Under the pieces are notes generated by a model. It worked only from the letters and a program-made list of their open reading frames with translations. It searched no databases and was not told the origin of the DNA. This document shows, one piece after another, positions 1 to 9,475 of a stretch of 64,000 nt of DNA. The DNA is taken from the NCBI RefSeq assembly GCF_000276805.1, contig NZ_AKXQ01000004.1:1-64000 (forward strand), read 5' to 3'. Origin of the DNA: Moritella dasanensis ArB 0140. GTDB taxonomy: Bacteria > Pseudomonadota > Gammaproteobacteria > Enterobacterales > Moritellaceae. Positions within the stretch are counted from its first letter, which is position 1, and every line of letters begins with the position of its first letter. The translations under genes and the position numbers were made by a program.

Positions 1-72
1 TGGTTCTGACTGTCTTGTTGGTCCTGACCGTCTTGCTGGTTCTGACCGTCCTGTTGGTTCTGACCGTCTTGG
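1..72 (-). repeat. Four 18-bp tandem repeats encoding a Q/D/G/N-rich tail
   Basis: Four consecutive 18-bp units (1-18, 19-36, 37-54, 55-72) share the pattern TGGTTCTGACCGTCTTGN with one to three differences each. On the minus strand they encode repeats of Gln, Asp, Gly and Asn at the C-terminal side of the VWA/TPR protein. The array reaches the window edge, so its full copy number is unknown. The unit is a multiple of three, so expansion or contraction would keep the reading frame. Confidence 0.85.
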
Positions 73-1454
73 TCTTTATCACCTTGCTGCTGTTTCTGTT
101 GCTGCTTCATTTTCTTGGTGACTTCCAGATTGGCTTTGGCATCGTTATTTTCAGGATCCAATCTTAGCGCTTGTTCATAAGCCTTGGTTGCTTCGTCAAT
201 ATTACCGAGTTGCATTAACGCATTACCTTGGTTATACGCAGAATCACTACTTGTATCATCGGCCCATAGGTCGATAGCTTGTTGGTATTCACCGGCTTTA
301 TACAGGGCACTCGCTTGCCAATTAGCATCAGAGAAGGAGTCTGCGGCTTGTTGATATTTTTCATCTTGATACAACAATGCTCCATTCTCATTACTGTTTT
401 TCCATATCGAAGTATCAGCCGCATAACTTGATTCTGGTTGTAATAAAAATACCAAAAAAAAGCTGAAAAACAGTTCTTTACGAAAACTAAATGCCGTTAA
501 TAAGGCGATCAAAGGCAGTAGCCAAATACCATCATCGTTCCGCTGTTCTGTGGTTAACTCGGTTTTTTGGTTATTTTGACTATTGTTAAATCGAGACGCG
601 TGGTTGAACAAATCTGTTAATTGCTGGCTACCATGGCTGATCACTTGTACTTGGCCTGAATTGGCTTGCGCTGTGTCTTGCAATAACCTCACGTCTAGTT
701 GCGGTACGACAATGGTGCCTTGGTTGTTTTTAAGGAATTGGCCATCACGCAGTTTAATCGGCGCGCCTTGCGCTGTGCCTATACCAAGAATCGATAAGCT
801 GTAATCCGTGTCTGCTAATAACGCGTTGATGCTATCTGCTTGGGCTGGATTGATACCATCAGTAACCAGTAATATTTGGCCTTGCTGATAACCTGCGTTG
901 GTTAATAATTCGATTGCTTGACGAATACCTGCGGTAGGTTTTGACCCTTTCACTGGCATGATTTCTGGTGACAAGTTTGGCAACAAGTTTAATAGGGTGC
1001 TTGTGTCTGTAGTTAATGGCGAGATAACGAAGGCATCGCCGGCATAAGCGACTAAACCTATTTCACCTTCTTTAATACTGCTAAGAATATCAGTGCTTTT
1101 AAAACGTAGTTGCGTTAAACGGTTAGGTTTTAGATCGGTGGCGCGCATCGAAAGTGACATATCTAATACCATGACTTTAGCTTGCGATATACTGGCAACT
1201 GGACGCTCGGTATAGCTAAAACTCGGGCCTGATAATGCAATTGTAGCCAGTAGCCAAATACAAGCTAACGGTATAAAGAAGTTATTCGATTTTGTTGCTG
1301 GTTGCTGTTGGGCTAATAAGAACTTAGCGATTTCAGGCGACAGCACGGTATGCCAGCCTTGCGCTTGATCATTCTTACGGAAATACCAAGCAAGGGCGAT
1401 GAGTGGCAATAGCGCCAATAACCATAATGGTCGTAATAACATAAAATCAGTCAT
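1..1454 (-). CDS. VWA and TPR domain protein of the Bat aerotolerance operon (BatB/BatC-like), 3' end outside window
   Basis: Read by eye on the minus strand from an ATG at 1454; the frame stays open to base 1, so about 484 residues are visible and the C-terminus is missing. It starts with two hydrophobic segments, followed by a von Willebrand factor A domain with the MIDAS motif DMSLSM and a later TDGINPAQ stretch. A further membrane segment lies near residue 315, and tetratricopeptide-like repeats follow (AYNQGNALMQLGN). The visible end is a Gln/Asn/Asp/Gly-rich tail encoded by 18-bp repeats. The start overlaps the end of the preceding VWA gene by 8 bp, which implies translational coupling. 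VWA plus TPR in one chain is the usual BatB/BatC layout of gammaproteobacteria. The role (envelope or aerotolerance function with a MoxR ATPase) is family knowledge; the molecular substrate is unknown. Confidence 0.85.
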   Translation of the reverse strand, partial: MTDFMLLRPLWLLALLPLIALAWYFRKNDQAQGWHTVLSPEIAKFLLAQQQPATKSNNFFIPLACIWLLATIALSGPSFSYTERPVASISQAKVMVLDMSLSMRATDLKPNRLTQLRFKSTDILSSIKEGEIGLVAYAGDAFVISPLTTDTSTLLNLLPNLSPEIMPVKGSKPTAGIRQAIELLTNAGYQQGQILLVTDGINPAQADSINALLADTDYSLSILGIGTAQGAPIKLRDGQFLKNNQGTIVVPQLDVRLLQDTAQANSGQVQVISHGSQQLTDLFNHASRFNNSQNNQKTELTTEQRNDDGIWLLPLIALLTAFSFRKELFFSFFLVFLLQPESSYAADTSIWKNSNENGALLYQDEKYQQAADSFSDANWQASALYKAGEYQQAIDLWADDTSSDSAYNQGNALMQLGNIDEATKAYEQALRLDPENNDAKANLEVTKKMKQQQKQQQGDKDQDGQNQQDGQNQQDGQDQQDSQN

Positions 1455-2469
1455 GGTTTTTCCCTGACGTGAATCGTAAACCTTGGCTTAAAGAAAGCCC
1501 TTGACGTAGAAAGCAGGCGAAAATTGACAGCAATAACGCGATGGCTAATGGCCAGTGGAATAGATCGGTTTGTGGCCTAAATTGTTGTTGTGCTTGCTCA
1601 ACAGGTTCGAGTTTATCGAGTTCCGCATAGATAGCCGCTAAGCTCTCGGCATCACGGGCGCGGAAGTATTGCCCACCGGTTTGTGCTGCGATTGCCTTTA
1701 GCGTGGTCTCATCTAGATCCTGTGATGGATCTACTTTCTGATTACCGAATATCGTACGTTTATAATAAGCATCGGCGCCGACGCCAATTGTGTAGATTTT
1801 AACACCTTGTTCTTTTGCGAACTTAGCGGCTTCAAGTGGTTTAACCTCACCAGCAGTATTCTGGCCATCGGTCAGTAATACCAATACTTTTTGTGCCTTC
1901 TTTTTGGCATTTTCGGCGGCATCAAAACGTTTTAATGCCAAGCCAATGCCTTCGCCGATCGCGGTTTGTTGACCAACAAGGCCAAGTACAGCTTGTTGCA
2001 TGTAGCCACTGACCGTTTTCAAATCGAATGTTAACGGGGCTTGTAAATAGGCATTGTCAGCGAAGAAAATAAGCCCGACACGATCGCCTTTACGTTGTTG
2101 GATAAAATCAGCAACCACTGTTTTTACCAATGACAAACGGTCAACCATGCGGTTATTGATTTGCATGTCTTCAATCTGCATCGAACCAGACAGATCGACC
2201 GCGAGCATCATTTCACGACCATGTTGAGGAATGGATTGCGGTTCGCCGATCCACATCGGGCGTGCAGCTGCGAGCACCAAACATAACCACATTAAGCTTA
2301 ATAGCCAGATGGTACGCGGCTTTTTACTAACTGTGCTTGTTGCTGTCTCAATGTAAGGCAGATTTGGTAATACTAATGGGGCTTGTGCTTGACCTGCCTG
2401 ACTAAAAAAGCGGATCAGCGCGGGTAAGGGTAATAGGATTAACAGCCAAGGCCAGTTAAATTCAAACAT
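1447..2469 (-). CDS. VWA domain membrane protein (BatA-like)
   Basis: A 340-residue protein with two hydrophobic segments near the N-terminus (about residues 7-20 and 52-72), a VWA domain from about residue 86 with MIDAS motif DLSGSM, a second metal-site threonine region (ADNAYLQAPLTF) and a TDGQNTAG motif. A final membrane segment lies near residues 305-325 (WPLAIALLLSIFACF). This is the standard BatA plan, with the VWA domain on the periplasmic side between membrane anchors. It overlaps the upstream DUF4381 gene by 8 bp and the downstream VWA/TPR gene by 8 bp. Proteins of this type are thought to act as metal-dependent binding adaptors working with the MoxR ATPase. The assignment to the family is firm; the physiological role in this organism is inferred. 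Confidence 0.9.
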   Translation of the reverse strand: MFEFNWPWLLILLPLPALIRFFSQAGQAQAPLVLPNLPYIETATSTVSKKPRTIWLLSLMWLCLVLAAARPMWIGEPQSIPQHGREMMLAVDLSGSMQIEDMQINNRMVDRLSLVKTVVADFIQQRKGDRVGLIFFADNAYLQAPLTFDLKTVSGYMQQAVLGLVGQQTAIGEGIGLALKRFDAAENAKKKAQKVLVLLTDGQNTAGEVKPLEAAKFAKEQGVKIYTIGVGADAYYKRTIFGNQKVDPSQDLDETTLKAIAAQTGGQYFRARDAESLAAIYAELDKLEPVEQAQQQFRPQTDLFHWPLAIALLLSIFACFLRQGLSLSQGLRFTSGKNHD

Positions 2470-2983
2470 GACTGTTCTCCGCTTTATTTTTTATTTTTTT
2501 ATTCACATGACAATCAATAGGTATAAGCGGGGTTTGCTTGATCCAATCTTGGCATGTTTTAAAGTGTGCTAATTCAGCGAGCATGTTTGGCTTGGCACTA
2601 TATAAGTCCAGAGTCCATGCCGCGGCGTTATTTGAGAAGGCATTGAAAACACGTTTATTAGTACTGGCTTGTTGGTCGAGGAAAGCTAGCCATGCGTCGC
2701 TGTGCAATGATGCCGCTGTTTCACGTGGGAAACTCGACAATACAATGCGTTTGAGCAGATGATGTAAGTCATTTACTTCGCAACCTTGCTGCTGTAATAA
2801 GGCTAATTCGGCTAAGGCTAAGCGGGTTAATCTGGTTTTTTTAATGTACTGCAGTACAGCATAAATGGCTAAGCCGACTATTAATACGAGTACGATAATA
2901 ACTAGCCACCAATACAGTGATAACGGCCACGCCGACACGGGTGTTGGTAAATGAATATCTTTTAACTGTGCTAACGGATCCAT
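2462..2983 (-). CDS. DUF4381 domain protein of the Bat operon
   Basis: A 173-residue protein beginning MDPLAQLKDIHLP, which is typical of DUF4381 proteins found between the DUF58 and VWA genes of moxR-bat operons. There is one membrane segment at about residues 23-45 (LYWWLVIIVLVLIVGLAIYA). The rest is a predicted cytoplasmic helical region containing the family pattern in which a run near LLKRIVLSSFPRE precedes a tryptophan-rich stretch (SDAWLAFLDQQ). The stop of the upstream DUF58 gene is 5 bp away and the downstream VWA gene overlaps by 8 bp, so it is clearly part of the operon. Its biochemical function is unknown; it probably anchors or bridges complex members at the inner membrane. Confidence 0.85.
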   Translation of the reverse strand: MDPLAQLKDIHLPTPVSAWPLSLYWWLVIIVLVLIVGLAIYAVLQYIKKTRLTRLALAELALLQQQGCEVNDLHHLLKRIVLSSFPRETAASLHSDAWLAFLDQQASTNKRVFNAFSNNAAAWTLDLYSAKPNMLAELAHFKTCQDWIKQTPLIPIDCHVNKKIKNKAENSHV

Positions 2984-2988
2984 GCGCT

Positions 2989-3930
2989 TTATTTACCCTT
3001 ACTCTTATCTTGCTTATTTTTGATCTGGCTAAGTAATGACTCACCGCTACTGATTTTATGATGACGAATACCGTATCGATTCATTACTTGTCGTAAGGCT
3101 TGTTGTTTAACATCTGCGTGTTGTTGATATTTCTGACGGCTGCTGGCGTCACCTGGACTAACGAAACCTTGTTGTTGCCCATCTGATACGGCAAGACGAA
3201 CATTGGCGCTAATGCTTGGGAGAGCTTGTTCTAAAGGATCGAAAATTTGCCAAGCTTCGATTTCATTATGGCGTTTTAATAACGCTAATTGCTTTTGGGC
3301 TTTGTCGTCTAGATTAAGAAAATCACTGACGATCATAATATGGCTACCGGTTTTACACACCATGCGTAAACGGGTGAGGGCACCTGCTAGCGATTCTGGC
3401 GTAGTAACGTCATTGCCATTGGCTACATTTGTCTGGTTAAGTTGGGCGTTATGCAGGGTCACTGTCTGACTGAGTAATTGCATAATACCGCGTTGTTGAC
3501 GCTGGGGTTTTAATTCTTTATGGCCAAATTCGCCAATGATAATACCGCCTACACGATCACTTTTGTGCTTTGTTGCCCAAGCCAGTAATGCAGTTAGGTG
3601 GCAGGCTTGTACTGACTTTAATCGATACTGACTACCAAAATACATGCTCGATGACAGATCAAGTAACACATATACAGGGCGCTCTTTTTCTTCACTGAAT
3701 AACTTGCAGTAAGTTTTGCCGGTACGGGCGGTAATACGCCAGTCAATACTGCGGATGTCATCACCGGGTTGGTATTGACGACATTCACTAAATTCCATAC
3801 CGCGGCCTTTGATTGGCGACAGGTGACCGCCAGCAAGTTTTGCTCTTGCTAAGGTCTTATTCGCCAATACGCTGTTGGTTTGGTAGCTGTATTGTTGTAG
3901 CTCTTTTAGCGTAACTTCGATTGCTGACAT
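2989..3930 (-). CDS. DUF58 domain protein of the Bat operon
   Basis: A 313-residue soluble protein with the DUF58 hallmark around residues 40-65 (GRGMEFSECRQYQPGDDIRSIDW, of which the GMEF and DDIRSIDW parts are conserved). A VWA-like fold follows with the metal-site pattern DLSSSMYFGS. DUF58 proteins almost always sit next to a MoxR ATPase, as here, where moxR lies 13 bp upstream. The likely role is as a partner of the MoxR ATPase in assembling or maturing envelope complexes; this is inference from genomic association. I see no signal peptide or membrane segment. The start ATG at 3930 has only a weak ribosome-binding site, in line with translation from the moxR message. Confidence 0.9.
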   Translation of the reverse strand: MSAIEVTLKELQQYSYQTNSVLANKTLARAKLAGGHLSPIKGRGMEFSECRQYQPGDDIRSIDWRITARTGKTYCKLFSEEKERPVYVLLDLSSSMYFGSQYRLKSVQACHLTALLAWATKHKSDRVGGIIIGEFGHKELKPQRQQRGIMQLLSQTVTLHNAQLNQTNVANGNDVTTPESLAGALTRLRMVCKTGSHIMIVSDFLNLDDKAQKQLALLKRHNEIEAWQIFDPLEQALPSISANVRLAVSDGQQQGFVSPGDASSRQKYQQHADVKQQALRQVMNRYGIRHHKISSGESLLSQIKNKQDKSKGK

Positions 3931-3943
3931 AGGCTAACTCAGT

Positions 3944-4900
3944 TTACGAAAATGCAATTAATGACAAGATACGGTCAATAACTTGATTGGCGGTAATACC
4001 GTCTGCTTCAGCTTCAAAGCTCAGTAATAAGCGATGGCGTAAGATTGGATATAGACATGTCTGGATATCTTCAGGTAATACATGGTCACGGCCGTTTAAC
4101 CAAGCGCGGGCGCGTACACAGCTAGCAAGGGAAATAGTCGCACGTGGACTGGCACCGAAGGTGATCCAACTAGCAAGTTCTGGATCCAAGGTCGCAGGGT
4201 TTCGGGTTGCCATGATCAAATCGACAAGATAATGCTCAAGCGCAGGGGCTAGGTGGATGTTAAGCACTTCTGTTCGCGCTTGCATGATTGCTTGCTGACT
4301 TATTTTCGTTATCGGTGCACTGGTACTTTGTTGTGCTTCTTGCGTTGTTAAGCGCAATATTTGTAATTCAGTGTCTTTATCTGGGTAATCAATTTCCAAA
4401 TGTAACATGAAGCGATCTAGCTGGGCTTCTGGTAATGGGTAAGTACCTTCTTGCTCAATCGGGTTCTGCGTTGCCATTACCATAAACAGCTTTGGTAATA
4501 ACATGGTTTTGTTGCCAACGGTTATCTGCTGTTCGGCCATAGCTTCTAAAAGCGCAGACTGTACCTTAGCAGGTGCACGATTAATCTCGTCCGCTAGTAC
4601 GATATTGTGAAACAGAGGACCAGGTTGAAAATCAAAGGTTCCGGTTTCGGCGCGATAGATATCTGTACCAGTTAAATCGGCTGGCAGTAAATCAGGTGTG
4701 AACTGAATACGATGGAAGTTGGCATCCAAGCTATCGGCAAGTGCTTTGACTGCACGTGTTTTCGCCAATCCGGGTGGACCTTCTACTAAGATATGTCCAT
4801 CTGCGAGTAGCGCGATTAATAAATTGTCGACAAGTTTTTCTTGCCCAAGAATTTGGCTGTTAAGATAGCCTCTTAATTGATTAAAGTTTGATTTTGGCAT
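3944..4900 (-). CDS. MoxR family AAA+ ATPase
   Basis: A 318-residue AAA+ ATPase and the first gene of the minus-strand Bat operon. Walker A is GPPGLAKT near residue 41. Walker B is LADEINRAP near residue 107, and the following AKVQSALLEAMAE region is typical of MoxR. Sensor 1 is MATQNPIEQEGTYPLPEAQLDRF, of which ATQNP and the PLPEAQLDRF arginine finger region are diagnostic. A C-terminal lid ends in a typical RHRLLLSFEAEADG stretch. MoxR ATPases are chaperone-like remodelling enzymes, usually co-encoded with VWA proteins as seen here. The order moxR - DUF58 - DUF4381 - VWA - VWA/TPR matches the aerotolerance operon of many bacteria. What the complex remodels here cannot be told from sequence. 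Confidence 0.92.
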   Translation of the reverse strand: MPKSNFNQLRGYLNSQILGQEKLVDNLLIALLADGHILVEGPPGLAKTRAVKALADSLDANFHRIQFTPDLLPADLTGTDIYRAETGTFDFQPGPLFHNIVLADEINRAPAKVQSALLEAMAEQQITVGNKTMLLPKLFMVMATQNPIEQEGTYPLPEAQLDRFMLHLEIDYPDKDTELQILRLTTQEAQQSTSAPITKISQQAIMQARTEVLNIHLAPALEHYLVDLIMATRNPATLDPELASWITFGASPRATISLASCVRARAWLNGRDHVLPEDIQTCLYPILRHRLLLSFEAEADGITANQVIDRILSLIAFS

Positions 4901-5248
4901 AATTATCTATCGCATAAAGTTAATATAAACACTAGTTTACCGACAATCGATTAACTGTAAAAGTTCAAAAATTATTTTATAGACAGCTTTATAAAACGTT
5001 TTACAGAACTTTACTGGTAATGACTATTTTATAGTGTAAATGGTGAGTAATATATCCGTATCTAAACATTGTTTAGGTTGATATGACTATTATTTGGGGC
5101 TATTTTTTCACACAATATTTTTTCTAGGTCACAGTTCTAAGATGAAACACTCAATTTTCAAACTAATGTTTGAATATTGTGACCAAAAGGTTAATATTGA
5201 CTTAATTTTATGAGGTCTGACCTCTCTTACTTAACGGAATGAGGATAA
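4901..5248. other. Divergent intergenic region between moxR and fadI
   Basis: This AT-rich region carries the divergent promoters of the Bat operon (minus) and fadIJ (plus). The only site I can support strongly is the FadR-like operator just upstream of fadI, listed separately. I found no convincing coding sequence in it. Confidence 0.6.
5210..5226 (+). promoter_or_regulatory. FadR-like operator upstream of fadIJ
   Basis: The inverted repeat GAGGTCTGACCTC (5212-5224), centred on base 5218, contains the exact core GGTCNGACC of the known FadR binding consensus. It lies 25 bp upstream of the fadI start codon. FadR is the acyl-CoA-responsive repressor of fatty acid degradation genes in Enterobacteria and Vibrionaceae, so its presence here fits the genes that follow. 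I did not find a fadR gene in this window. Confidence 0.75.
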
Positions 5249-5251
5249 GTG

Positions 5252-6562
5252 ATGGCTAAACCACAAAGCCTAACCACCCGCAACGGCGATCGTATCGCGG
5301 TGGTCACTGGATTACGTACCCCGTTTGCTAAACAAGCAACAGCGTTTCATGGGGTTCCAGCATTAGATTTAGGCAAAATGGTTGTTAACGAGATGCTTAC
5401 TCGTAACGACATTGATCCTAAAATTGTTCAGCAAGTTGTCTTTGGACAAGTAGTTCAAATGCCGGAAGCGCCAAATATTGCGCGTGAAATCGTATTAGGT
5501 ACTGGTATGGACATCGGTACTGATGCATACAGTGTATCGCGTGCATGTGCGACAAGTTTCCAAGCTATTTCAAATGTTACCGAGTCTATTATGGCTGGTT
5601 CGATTGACTGTGGTATTGCTGGTGGTGCTGATTCATCTTCAGTTGTGCCAATTGGCGTATCTAAAAAATTGGCTCATCAGTTAATTAACTTGAGCAAAGC
5701 TAAAACGACTGGCGATAAATTAAAGATTGCCCGTCAACTAAGCTTGAAAGATTTAATGCCAGTTGCCCCTGCTGTTTCAGAATACAGTACCGGTATCACG
5801 ATGGGACAGACTGCAGAACAAATGGCGAAGTCTTATAGCATTACGCGCCAAGCGCAAGATGAATTTGCTCACCGTTCTCACTCTCTTGCAGCTAAAGCAT
5901 GGGAAGAAGGCAAGTTAAAAGATGAAGTAATGACGGCTTATCCAGAGCCAATGAAGTCATTTATTTCTGAAGATAACAACATTCGTAAAAACTCAACAGT
6001 TGAAGGTTACGCTAAATTGCGTCCTGCATTTGACCGTAAACACGGTACTGTTACTGCTGCAACAAGTACGCCACTAACAGATGGCGCTGCTGCGGTATTA
6101 TTAATGAGTGAAGGACGTGCGAAAGAACTGGGTCTAGAAGTACTCGGTTATATTCGTAGCTATGCTTATGCTGCTGTACCTGCTGATGTTGATGGTCTTA
6201 TTGGCCCATCTTATGCGATACCTGAAGCGTTAGATCGTGCTGGTATTAAATTCGATGATTTAGCATTATTTGATATGCATGAAGCATTTGCGGCACAGAC
6301 ATTAGCAAACATAAAATGTCTAGAATCTGATACGTTTGCCCAAGAAAAATTAGGCCGTGCAGAGCGCGTTGCTACTATTGATGAAAGCAAATTCAATGTA
6401 CTCGGTGGTTCACTGGCATATGGTCACCCATTTGCAGCAACTGGTGCACGTATGATCACGCAAACATTACATGAATTAAAACGTCGTGGTGGTGGTCTAG
6501 GATTAACAGCTGCCTGTGCTGCTGGTGGTCTAGGTGTAGCAATGATTGTGGAGAGTGCGTAA
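5252..6562 (+). CDS. fadI: 3-ketoacyl-CoA thiolase FadI
   Basis: Thiolase that cleaves 3-ketoacyl-CoA to acetyl-CoA and a shortened acyl-CoA, the last step of beta-oxidation. At 436 residues it matches the length of E. coli FadI and aligns closely with it throughout ([34 protein letters not shown]). The nucleophilic cysteine is C99 in SRACATSF. The second half carries the MHEAFAAQ motif, the catalytic histidine in [14 protein letters not shown] and the second cysteine in TAACAAGG. I chose ATG 5252 rather than the GTG at 5249 because GAGG at 5241-5244 is then spaced 7 nt from the start. The stop TAA shares one base with the fadJ start, the usual coupling in this operon. A FadR-like operator lies just upstream. 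Confidence 0.96.
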   Translation: MAKPQSLTTRNGDRIAVVTGLRTPFAKQATAFHGVPALDLGKMVVNEMLTRNDIDPKIVQQVVFGQVVQMPEAPNIAREIVLGTGMDIGTDAYSVSRACATSFQAISNVTESIMAGSIDCGIAGGADSSSVVPIGVSKKLAHQLINLSKAKTTGDKLKIARQLSLKDLMPVAPAVSEYSTGITMGQTAEQMAKSYSITRQAQDEFAHRSHSLAAKAWEEGKLKDEVMTAYPEPMKSFISEDNNIRKNSTVEGYAKLRPAFDRKHGTVTAATSTPLTDGAAAVLLMSEGRAKELGLEVLGYIRSYAYAAVPADVDGLIGPSYAIPEALDRAGIKFDDLALFDMHEAFAAQTLANIKCLESDTFAQEKLGRAERVATIDESKFNVLGGSLAYGHPFAATGARMITQTLHELKRRGGGLGLTAACAAGGLGVAMIVESA

Positions 6563-8694
6563 TGAGTCAGCAAGATAAAACATTTTCACTTGAGATCCGT
6601 GAAGATAAAATTGGCGTTCTAACAATGGACGTACCCGGCGAAACGATGAACACTTTACGTGCTGAGTTCGCTGATGAAATTTCTGATTTGATGAAAGAGA
6701 TCAAATCAAACTCAGATCTACAAGGTCTAGTCCTGATCAGTGGCAAGAAAGACAGCTTTGTTGCTGGCGCTGATGTGACTATGATTGATGCATGTGAAAC
6801 TGCTGCAGACGCAGAGACGTTATCACTTGAAGGTCACCGCGTTATGGGTGAACTGGAAGCATTAAACATTCCTGTTGTTGCTGCTATCCACGGTCCTTGT
6901 TTAGGTGGTGGTTTAGAGCTAGCACTGGCATGTCATATCCGTGTATGTACAGAAAGCACTAAAACAGTACTAGGTGTACCTGAAGTCATGTTAGGTCTAT
7001 TACCTGGCAGTGGTGGTACTCAACGTCTACCGCGTTTAATCGGTGTGGCTAAGTCACTTGATTTGATGCTTACGGGTAAACAAATTCGTGGTAAACAAGC
7101 GCTGAAAATGGGCCTTGTTGATGAAGTGGTACCGGAAACTGTATTACTTGAAGTCGCGGTTAAACTAGCGAAAAAAGGTAAGTTCAAACGTGAATTGAAA
7201 CGTGATCTTACGAGTAAGCTTTTAGAAACAAATAAATTTGGTCGTAACATCATGTTCGATCAAGCTGCAAAGCAAACGTTCTCTAAAACACGTGGCAACT
7301 ACCCAGCACCTGAAGCCATTCTAGAAGTGGTTAAAGTAGGTCAAGAAAAAGGTTTTGAAGCAGGTTTAAAACTTGAAGCAAAACGTTTTGCTGAACTAGC
7401 AATGACATCTGAATCTGCATGTCTACGTGGCATTTTCTTTGCTACAACAGAGATGAAGAAAGAAGACGGCGTTGAAGGTGTTGCACCGAAGAAAGTGAAA
7501 AAAGCAATCGTACTTGGTGGTGGTTTAATGGGTGGCGGTATCGCTAACGTTACTGCAACTAAAGCGAAAGTACCTGTGCGAATTAAAGATATTGCGCCAC
7601 AAGGTCTGCTTAACGCACAAAAATATACGTATGACATTCTAAACAAGAAAGTTAAACGTCGCTTTATGTCTAAAGCTGAAATGCAAAGTCAACTTGCTAT
7701 GATCACTGGTACAACTGAGTACACTGGTGTGAAGAGTGCTGACATTGTGATTGAAGCGGTATTTGAAGATCTTAAATTGAAGCACCAAATGGTGGCTGAT
7801 ATTGAAGCTAACTGTAACGAAAATACTATTTTCGCATCAAACACGTCTTCTTTACCTATCACGCAAATTGCATCTGAAGCAAAGCGTCCTGAAAACGTAA
7901 TTGGTTTACATTACTTCAGCCCTGTGGACAAAATGCCACTTGCTGAAATTATTACGCATGAAGGCACGTCTGACCAAACTATCTCGACAACGGTTGAATT
8001 TGCGCGTAAGCAAGGCAAAACGCCAATCGTTGTTAAAGATGGTGCTGGTTTCTATGTAAACCGTATTCTTGCGCCTTACATGAACGAAGCAGCACGTTTG
8101 GTACTAGAACAAGAACCTATCGAAGCGGTTGATAAAGCGTTGGTTGATTTTGGTTTCCCTGTTGGTCCTGTAACGCTTCTTGATGAAGTTGGTATCGATG
8201 TTGGCGCTAAGATCGGTCCAATCCTAACGAAAGAGCTAGGTAGCCGTTTTGAAGCTCCAGCTGCGTTCGATAAGCTATTAGCTGATGATCGTAAAGGTCG
8301 TAAGAACGAGAAAGGTTTCTATCTATACGGTAAGAAAGCCAAGAAGGGTAAGAAGCAAGTTGATGAATCAATCTACAAGCTATTTAACCTGAAACCTGAA
8401 GCAACAATGGATCCTAAAGCGCTTGCAGAACGTGCAGTATTATTAATGCTGAACGAAGCTGCTCGCTGTCTTGATGAAGGTATCTTACGTAGCGCACGAG
8501 ATGGTGACATCGGTGCAATCTTCGGTATTGGTTTCCCACCATTCCTAGGTGGTCCATTCCACTATATGGATTCTATCGGTATTGCTGCACTTGTTGACAA
8601 GCTAGAACGTCATCAAGATAAATACGGTGAGCGTTTTGCGCCGTGTGACTCGCTTAAAGCAATGGCGAAAGAAGATAAAAAATTCTATAACTAA
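6562..8694 (+). CDS. fadJ: Fatty acid oxidation complex alpha subunit FadJ
   Basis: A multifunctional 710-residue enzyme combining enoyl-CoA hydratase and 3-hydroxyacyl-CoA dehydrogenase activities, partner of FadI. The crotonase domain occupies roughly residues 1-190, with the oxyanion-hole region [11 protein letters not shown] and the glutamate-bearing motifs [13 protein letters not shown] and [19 protein letters not shown]. The NAD-binding domain starts near residue 312 with the glycine-rich loop [12 protein letters not shown]. The dehydrogenase signature [16 protein letters not shown] and a C-terminal dehydrogenase domain follow. Length and gene order (fadI before fadJ, one-base overlap) separate it from the fadBA pair, where the alpha subunit comes first. 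FadIJ is the form linked to anaerobic beta-oxidation in E. coli; whether that holds here is inference. Confidence 0.96.
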   Translation: MSQQDKTFSLEIREDKIGVLTMDVPGETMNTLRAEFADEISDLMKEIKSNSDLQGLVLISGKKDSFVAGADVTMIDACETAADAETLSLEGHRVMGELEALNIPVVAAIHGPCLGGGLELALACHIRVCTESTKTVLGVPEVMLGLLPGSGGTQRLPRLIGVAKSLDLMLTGKQIRGKQALKMGLVDEVVPETVLLEVAVKLAKKGKFKRELKRDLTSKLLETNKFGRNIMFDQAAKQTFSKTRGNYPAPEAILEVVKVGQEKGFEAGLKLEAKRFAELAMTSESACLRGIFFATTEMKKEDGVEGVAPKKVKKAIVLGGGLMGGGIANVTATKAKVPVRIKDIAPQGLLNAQKYTYDILNKKVKRRFMSKAEMQSQLAMITGTTEYTGVKSADIVIEAVFEDLKLKHQMVADIEANCNENTIFASNTSSLPITQIASEAKRPENVIGLHYFSPVDKMPLAEIITHEGTSDQTISTTVEFARKQGKTPIVVKDGAGFYVNRILAPYMNEAARLVLEQEPIEAVDKALVDFGFPVGPVTLLDEVGIDVGAKIGPILTKELGSRFEAPAAFDKLLADDRKGRKNEKGFYLYGKKAKKGKKQVDESIYKLFNLKPEATMDPKALAERAVLLMLNEAARCLDEGILRSARDGDIGAIFGIGFPPFLGGPFHYMDSIGIAALVDKLERHQDKYGERFAPCDSLKAMAKEDKKFYN

Positions 8695-8739
8695 TCGCGA
8701 AATGCATTAGCTTATACAATTTACTCATTTATAAAAAAT

Positions 8740-8777
8740 AAAGCGGCGTTAGATGTAAATCTAACGCCGCTTTTTTT
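8740..8777 (+). terminator. Rho-independent terminator of fadIJ
   Basis: A perfect 15-bp stem (AAAGCGGCGTTAGAT at 8740-8754 with its complement at 8759-8773) closes a GTAA tetraloop and runs into seven Ts at 8771-8777. It lies 46 bp after the fadJ stop. Confidence 0.95.
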
Positions 8778-8896
8778 GTAACTTATTTTGCGTGAGTAGG
8801 CTATATGGAGTGGAATGCTAGCATTCTAGTATCATTTCTATTGAAGTCCCGAACATCGTTATGCTCGGGCTGTACAGTAATGGTCATCTATTATAA

Positions 8897-9475
8897 TTAA
8901 TTAGAGATCAACATATTGATAATTGAATCATCAATTTCATTAATGTACACCCCTTCACCATAAGTCCAACCCCAAGGTGAAAAATACTGAGAGTAAGATA
9001 TTTTGAGCTGCTGTTCTCGGTTCGTATTACCGTAATAAAAATAAGATGAATAGCCCGAATTATTTCGGTATACAGCTTCAGTACGTAATAATTGGTATAG
9101 TTTTACGCCATTAATATTAATCTCATTTTTGACATTTTTATTGAGCATCGCGGCATTATTAATTGATTCTAGAAGAAGATAATCGTCGTTAAAAACAAAA
9201 ACATAATTCTTATTTTTAAAGTTGATTTGATGAATTTCTTTAATCGACTTCTGCTGTGCTTCAGCAAGACTTAGCTCACCGTCAAGATAGCCTTGATAGT
9301 GACGATTGATGAGAGACCCAATAAATTTAATTTTAGGTTCCAATCCATATCGTTGCTGTTCAATGACATTACAACGGACATATAAAAAATAGCGAGTGCT
9401 TAACACAATAAATAGTAACGATAAACTTACTGTTATTAATAGCAGCTTTTTTTTCAGTGAAATTGTACTTAACAT
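8897..9475 (-). CDS. Membrane-anchored single Cache domain protein without an output domain
   Basis: A 192-residue protein with an N-terminal membrane segment at about residues 9-28 (LLLITVSLSLLFIVLSTRYF) and then an extracytoplasmic domain resembling the single Cache (sCache_2) ligand-binding domains of chemoreceptors. Supporting patterns are NKNYVFVFNDDY, the KISYSQYFSPWGWTYGEGVYINEID end motif and the overall spacing. In chemoreceptors and sensor kinases this motif is followed at once by a second membrane helix and HAMP domain. Here the protein stops about ten residues after it, and I see no remnant of a signalling domain downstream. It may be a free-standing sensor or binding protein, or a truncated chemoreceptor. 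Ligand unknown. Confidence 0.7.
   Translation of the reverse strand: MLSTISLKKKLLLITVSLSLLFIVLSTRYFLYVRCNVIEQQRYGLEPKIKFIGSLINRHYQGYLDGELSLAEAQQKSIKEIHQINFKNKNYVFVFNDDYLLLESINNAAMLNKNVKNEININGVKLYQLLRTEAVYRNNSGYSSYFYYGNTNREQQLKISYSQYFSPWGWTYGEGVYINEIDDSIINMLISN

Noticed and set aside
8847-8868. Hairpin CCCGAACAT/ATGCTCGGG downstream of the Cache gene
   Set aside because: It has an internal mismatch and no T-run on the relevant strand, so I do not call a terminator.
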